Under the pieces are notes generated by a model. The model was not told the origin of the DNA. It worked only from the letters and a program-made list of their open reading frames with translations, and did no database searches. From contig NC_080420.1 in the NCBI RefSeq assembly GCF_029873635.1, forward strand, positions 125,096,958-125,160,957: 64,000 nucleotides of DNA, given 5' to 3'. The DNA comes from Malania oleifera (lineage: Eukaryota; Streptophyta; Magnoliopsida; Santalales; Ximeniaceae). A program made the position numbers and the translations under genes. Every line of letters begins with the position of its first letter. Position 1 is the first letter of the stretch. Positions 59,056 to 64,000 of this stretch are shown here, one piece after another.

Positions 59056-60792
59056 TTGCTTTATAAAATATCATGCCTCAGCTTATGCAAAATTTACCTG
59101 CAAAGATTAAATTGAAGCAGAAATTATGTTTGAGTCTGCAGAACTTGTTGCAGCAAGCGTGCTGCAAGACGTTGTGTAATTCCACCCATAACACGGCTCC
59201 CAAGATTGCGTGCTTGAGGTTCTTGGAGGATCTGTTCATGTGTGTTTTCCTGTTAGCATGAACAGTAAATGCATCTCTACTTGTAAAGTTCCTTCACTCT
59301 AATTCAGACACACATCACAAATCATATAGTGCAGTGCTTGTATTGTTTTGTGCGACATATTCGTATTCATTCAACTGTCATTCATATGGCACAATTCCCT
59401 AAGATATCACTAATGTCATCATTTTCCTAGCCAAGCAACAGTGTTTATAGGGTGGGCTTGTTTGTGAAAAACACGCTCACTTCTTTCGTACTCTATTAAC
59501 CCTACCCTAATTTGAATTCTCATAATTTAGATTTTTCATGTCTGCAACCAGGTAAAAGCAAACTTTGGTCCTCCATGCTTGATCCTTGGTTTTCGTTGCT
59601 GTTCATCACACTGTTCATGCTACTTTTAATATGTTCATGTTACCTTTCAAAGCGACCGTGGACATTACTGTTTATTGCTACTGTTCATCAATGCTGTTCA
59701 CAGTCCCTTCCCTCATCTTTCTCTCTCCTTGATCGACTTTTAGATTAGAAGTTATTTCCTGGTTCGTGAGATGCCCAAATTTTTTTTTATCCCTCTTTCA
59801 ATTGTGTATCCTCTGTGAGTGCCGCATGTGTACGATTCCTCTGTAGTCTGTGATGTGAAGGCAAGGCAATTATCTGCGTTATCAGAAAACTGCACCTGTA
59901 TCATAACATGTGTTTTGTTCGTAGTTGCTGTTGCTTTTCAATCCAGTTTTTTCCCTGTCTTAATGGTCAATGCAGTCTGCAAGTGCCAGTTGCTGATGTT
60001 CTGTGGTTGCAGCAGATTCTTAAAGTCCTACTATAATTTGTTTCCTGCCTTTGACATATCACAAGGTGTCATTATCTGCTGCCATAACTCTATTTTGTTG
60101 AATGGTTGGACTGGTTTATGTTTTCTCAATATTTTGTCAGCCTTCCCTGCACATGTTGTTCCTTGCACCGACTGGGCAGGACATATTCATTGTGCCAGGT
60201 GCAGTTTTGGGCTGTTTCATGGCTTGTACAGTTAGTGTAAATGTACAGAGTGTTTTCTATTATATTAGTGAAATTCCCAAGCAAGCTATCTTAGGGAGTG
60301 AAGGTTAATGGAGACTGAACTACTATAAATCCCATGTGTTGTTGTCTCTTTTGTTTTCACAACTACTATTTCATTGTTTAGCTAACAAAATTGTGACTGC
60401 TTCTGCACTCGTTTGTTAAAATTTGTAATGCATGAAAAATTTGTCACGCTCAATTCACCAAACCCCCTATTTCAGTGCCATATCAGGCCAACAAAGTCGC
60501 CTGAAGATTGGCAAAAGCATTGCTGAAAGAACCTCCAAACCTGCTCTAGTCACATGAAAAACATTCAAACACAAGGGAAATAACGCATGTGGTGGAACCC
60601 AGTGATGATGCCAATGAATAGCTTGAGTAGCTGTCTAGAAAACACTGACATTTCTGGAAGGCCTGAGTCGACACTTGTCAGTAACTATTTTAATTGTTTT
60701 TAATCCTCAGACACATTTGAGACACGGCTGAACACTTTAGGACACAACAGGGACATTAAACCATGCATTTGTTCTCCCTTTAAGACCGCCCA
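59056..60792. other. Unassigned region with CTGTTCAT-rich segment
   Basis: From about 59570 to 59710 the word ACTGTTCATC/GCTGTTCATG recurs five or six times, a feature I associate with some plant LTRs, but no LTR ends were found. Open frames at 59512-59748 and 59819-60235 have no recognisable domain and a U-rich, Cys/Phe-rich make-up. I see no gene. Confidence 0.45.
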
Positions 60793-60801
60793 TATATATA
60801 A
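60793..60801 (+). promoter_or_regulatory. TATA box of the dioxygenase-like fragment
   Basis: TATATATAA stands 75 bp before the ATG at 60876, a usual distance in plants. Confidence 0.5.
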
Positions 60802-60875
60802 CAAAAACCAATATCAGAGAGCTGAGAGACAGAGGCAATAAGAGTTTGAGCCCTAGCTCCTTGCTACCTTACACC

Positions 60876-61117
60876 ATGGGCCTCCCAAGCTTCTGTTGCA
60901 CTGCCAGACCAGCAACAATAGAACTTGTTGAAGCAGCAAAGCTTTCTGAGATGGCATGCAGGGAATGGGGGTTCTTCCTGATCATGGAGCACAGGATGCC
61001 ACTGTGTTGATCCAGCAGTTGCAAAAGGTCAGGGAGGAGTTTTTCCAGCCGCTGGCAATGTCTAGAGAGAGATGCAAACAATCTGTCACTGGGGAAGAGG
61101 GTGTGGAACCAAGATGA
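60876..61117 (+). pseudogene. 2-oxoglutarate-dependent dioxygenase N-terminal fragment, broken
   Basis: From the ATG: MGLPSFCCTARPATIELVEA, then KLSEMACREWGFFLIMEHR, close to the conserved start of plant 2-oxoglutarate/Fe(II) dioxygenases (EACREWGFFQVVNHG pattern). The frame runs to a stop at 61010, but a one-base shift near 60993 leads to DATVLIQQLQKVREEFFQPL, the expected next block, ending at a stop at 61117. Such enzymes hydroxylate or desaturate metabolites such as flavonoids. The catalytic His-Asp-His domain is absent; RTE and L1 LINE sequence follows from 61345. Subfamily cannot be told. Confidence 0.55.
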
Positions 61118-61344
61118 CAAATAACCAGGAGAATTGCTTATTGTTTCTTCTATAGAGCAATTTCAGGTAGTTCTAAATCTTTTCTATTTGGACACGTTAA
61201 ATGGGGTCTTTCTTTTTCTCAATTTTTTCTTTTTAGTTATTTTTAGCATTTTAGTTAAATAAATAAATAAATCATTTGTGTGTTATTTTTTGGATTTTTG
61301 GACATGTTTCATCCTTTTTTAGTGCAAACTTAACTTCGTTAACT
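61118..61344. other. Spacer after the dioxygenase fragment
   Basis: T-rich, possible intron-like sequence (CAGGTAGTTC near 61163 could be a splice donor). Nothing more can be supported. Confidence 0.4.
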
Positions 61345-62345
61345 CTAATATTGCGAATAAATCTCATATTTTTAGTCTTTTCCTCATTTGACAATTCTAA
61401 GTTTAAGCCTTCTATTTGGTTTTCATTAAACAACTTACTAAAGTAACTTCGCTATCTTTCTTCAATGTCTTTGTCCTTAACCAAAACAACATCATCTTCA
61501 CTTTTTAAACGTTTTACATTTCCTAAGTCCTTACTTCTCCTTTCTTTAACTTTAGCAAGTTAAAATATATCTCTTTCCCCTTCTTTTGTACCTAATCTAT
61601 CATACAAACTATTAAATGATCTATATTTAGTTTCACTAACGGCGTTTTTTGCATCTTTTCTTGCCTCCTCATACTTTTCAAAGTTATCCATGTTTCTACA
61701 TTTTTGCCACATTTTATACCAAATTCTTTTTGTCTTTATAGTTTTTCGTACATATTTATCCCACCACCAACTTTCTTTGCTATTCAAGAATCTTCCCCTT
61801 GATTCAACTAAAATCTTTTTTGCTATCTTTTTTAATAGAGCTAACAAATCTACTCCTAAAAGTATTTGTATCTATCCCATCCTCTATAGTCCAATCCCCA
61901 TCTTTGATCATTTTATCTTTAAATTTTATTATATTTTCTCCTTTTAGGTTCCACCACCTAGTTCTCTTACACTAGTTTATTTTATCCTTTTTCTTCCATT
62001 TTTTAATACATGTATCTAACACTACGACTATGTTGTATGGTTAGGCTTTCACCTGGAATAACTTTACAATCCTTGCATGATAAACGATCTACCCTCCTAG
62101 TTAAAAAAAAAAAAAAAATCCATTTGACTTCTATTTTGTCCACTTTTAAAGGTTAAGCGTTCTTCTCTCTTCTTAAAGCAAGTATACATTATACTAAAAT
62201 CATATGACATAGCGAAGTCAAAGATCATCTCCCCAGGCTCATTTTTGTCTCCATATCCATATCCTCTATGCATCCTCTCACAATTTTTATTATCCCTTCC
62301 AACATGTCCATTCAAACTCCTCCTATAAATATTTTCTCAGTCCCT
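61345..62345 (-). mobile_element. RTE LINE copy 3, internal fragment
   Basis: Corresponds to about 50265-51255 of copy 1: ATTGCGAATAAATCTCATAT at the left, endonuclease text at 62315-62097 (MNGHVGRDNKNCERMHRGYG, LTFKSGQNRSQMDFFF). It is truncated at both ends. The right end is an abrupt junction after CAGTCCCTA with L1 sequence. Frames are broken, including an A-run at 62102-62117. Confidence 0.88.
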
Positions 62346-64000
62346 ACAGCAAAAAGATCGACCTAGATCAACAAGAAAAGAAGAAATGAACCAATCCTCT
62401 CGTAAGCTCAGGCAAAAAAGGCATGGAAAAGATGTGGACAAAACTACATTCCCGAACCAAGGATTCTCTTCCCACCATGAAGTTAATATGGGGAATGAAT
62501 ACAAGATAACTCCAAGAGATAGCTTTCCACGAACTCTCCAAATAACATCTAAATCTCAAATTAGTATCCTACCCATTTTCATCTAACCCATACTTGCTTT
62601 TAACAACCAAATGCAATAGGGAAGAATTCTCTAGCGGAAACCAGCAAAGCCATTTAGCCAAAAAGAGCTGCGTTTTTATACACCAGACTTCCAATACCCA
62701 AACCGCTCTCCTATTCAGACCTACCCACGACTCCCTAACTAACCAAATGATCCCTAAAACCCCCTACCCCCAACCACAGGAAACCCCTCATTATCTTCTC
62801 AATCTTACTAGCAACCCCTGTTTAAATCTTGAAAATTAAAAGAAAATATAAAGGGATGCTACAAAGACAGGCCAAATAAGCGTAATTCTACCACCAAGAG
62901 AAAAAAGAGCATGCCTTTCCACCCATCCAATCTCTTAGAAACCCTTACAAAAACAAGATCTGAAAAGCTAGAAGATCTAGGGTTACCCCCCAAAGGAACC
63001 CCACGATAGGACTGTGGCCAATCCAAAACACTACACCCCACCTCCTCGGATAGCTCCCTAACACTCAACAAACATATTGATAGCCGCAATACTGCTCCTT
63101 CCCATATTAACCCTAAAACCAAAAACCTTCTCGAAAATGTGAAGGACACCCAAAACATTCTTAAAGGATGGTTTATGGTCCTCTAAAAAAAAGATAGTAT
63201 CATCAGCAAACTGAAGGTATGAGCCCCTAACCCTCTCTCTCCCCCACCTCCAAACCTTTCACTAAACCTCTAACCACTATCCTATCCACCATCCTACTCA
63301 AAGAATCAGCCACTAAAACAAAAACAAACAAAACAACGTGGAAAGAGGGTCAACTTGCCTAATCCCTCTCATAGCCTTAAACCAAAATTTAGACTCGTCA
63401 TTCACTAAAATTGAGTAGCTCACATTATTCAAACAACCTCTAATCCAAGGCCGCCATCTTTCACCAAAACCCTTCCTGACAAAAATCTTATTTTTGGAAC
63501 TTCCAACTCACTCTATCATAAACTTTCTCAAAATCCAACTTAAAGATGATTCCCTTCTTCTTCCTTCTCCGAATATCCTACACAACCTCATTAGCAACCA
63601 GAATGGCATCCACAATTTGCCTACCCCCACAAATGCACTATGAGCCTTAAAAATGTCCTATCAAGCACCATACTCAGCCTATTAGCTAACATTTTAGTGA
63701 TGATTTTATAAACACAGGAAACTAAGCTAATTGGTCTAAAGTCCGAAATCTTAATAGATTTATTCTTCTTCGGCACTAAAGTAATAAAAATGGAATTGAT
63801 ACTCTTGCTTAAAATACCACTCCCATAAAATTCATTAAGACCTCAAGTAAAACATCCCTAACCTTCCAACAATCCTAGAAAAAAACCATATTAAAATTGT
63901 CAAGTCCTGCAGCTTTATCGCTCTCGATCCAAAAAACCGTGGCCCTCACTTCCTCTTCCTCGAAAGATCTCTTCAACGAAACCACCTCCTCACCAGAAAA
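62346..64000 (-). mobile_element. L1 LINE fragment C, reverse transcriptase, runs out of the window
   Basis: On minus from the window end: VFWIESDKAAGLD-like, then FRTLDQLA, CICGGRQIVDAILVANEVV (the GRQI-D block) and, at 63158-62859, FGLIWEGAVLR... in one frame with YRGVPLGGNPRSSSFSDLVF and RVSKRLDGWKGMLFFL, the well-conserved plant L1 block after the FADD box. Remnants of the connection region run to 62346. Many stops. The endonuclease is beyond 64000. It is cut at 62346 by RTE copy 3. Confidence 0.85.

Noticed and set aside
59819-60235. 138-codon frame
   Set aside because: No domain, Cys/Phe-rich make-up expected from T-rich DNA, no start context or splice support.
60869-61120. 83-codon minus frame
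   Set aside because: Shadow of the dioxygenase-like plus-strand text, which has conserved blocks.
58150-64000. One L1 element interrupted by everything between 58735 and 62346
   Set aside because: About 150 residues of the L1 protein between the two parts are missing and were not found in the gap, so one origin is not supported.

Overview
The window is repeat-rich nuclear DNA from a flowering plant. The evidence is one spliced plant gene with GT-AG introns, a plastid DEAD-box helicase of the Arabidopsis RH3 type. Around it are plant-type Ty1/copia, Ty3/gypsy, RTE and L1 LINE, and hAT elements, with initiator-tRNA-Met-type primer sites. The species cannot be named from sequence alone. No CRISPR array, operon, tRNA or rRNA gene was seen.

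Layout. 1-2250: 3' half of a copia element (RT-RNase H reading frame open) and its 3' LTR, ending about 0.5 kb before the helicase start codon. 2777-12993: the RH3-like gene on +, ten exons, 749 codons plus stop, with a 3.4-kb sixth intron that holds diverged direct repeats. 12994-16499: AT-rich flank. 16505-21344: complete but dead copia element on - (184-bp LTRs, target duplication CATTG, primer site and polypurine tract visible). 21350-24552: mostly unrecognised, with broken coding-like stretches.

24553-36838 is a three-level nest. An RTE LINE on - is split by a hAT transposon of 9008 bp (24756-33763; perfect 16-bp terminal inverted repeats; 8-bp target duplication with one mismatch). The transposase gene of that hAT is in turn split by a copia element (25650-29940; about 0.6-kb LTRs; 5-bp target duplication with one mismatch). 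Removing the inner element restores the transposase frame across the junction, and removing the hAT restores the LINE.

38011-39493 is a copia-like solo LTR with an internal tandem array. 39745-48622 is the two halves of a gypsy-like solo LTR, split by a 6.1-kb copia element (41931-48029; perfect target duplication TTATG) whose leader carries an array of short palindromes. 48786-51942 is a near full-length RTE LINE on -. 52134-55972 is a decayed gypsy element on -. 57130-58735 holds two truncated L1 LINE 3' ends. 60793-61117 holds a promoter and broken first exon that looks like a 2-oxoglutarate-dependent dioxygenase. 61345-62345 is a third RTE fragment, and 62346-64000 is L1 reverse transcriptase running out of the window.

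The only gene I judge functional is the RH3-like helicase. The rest is a layered record of transposition and decay. I found no convincing new host pathway. The items most worth checking are the nest with its apparently full-length hAT family, the palindrome array in the 41.9-48.0 kb copia leader, the primer-site copy inside the LTR of the nested copia element, the internal 240-bp duplication in an RTE copy, and the LTR-to-RH3 promoter proximity. All coordinates and alignments were made by eye; ends marked approximate are so.
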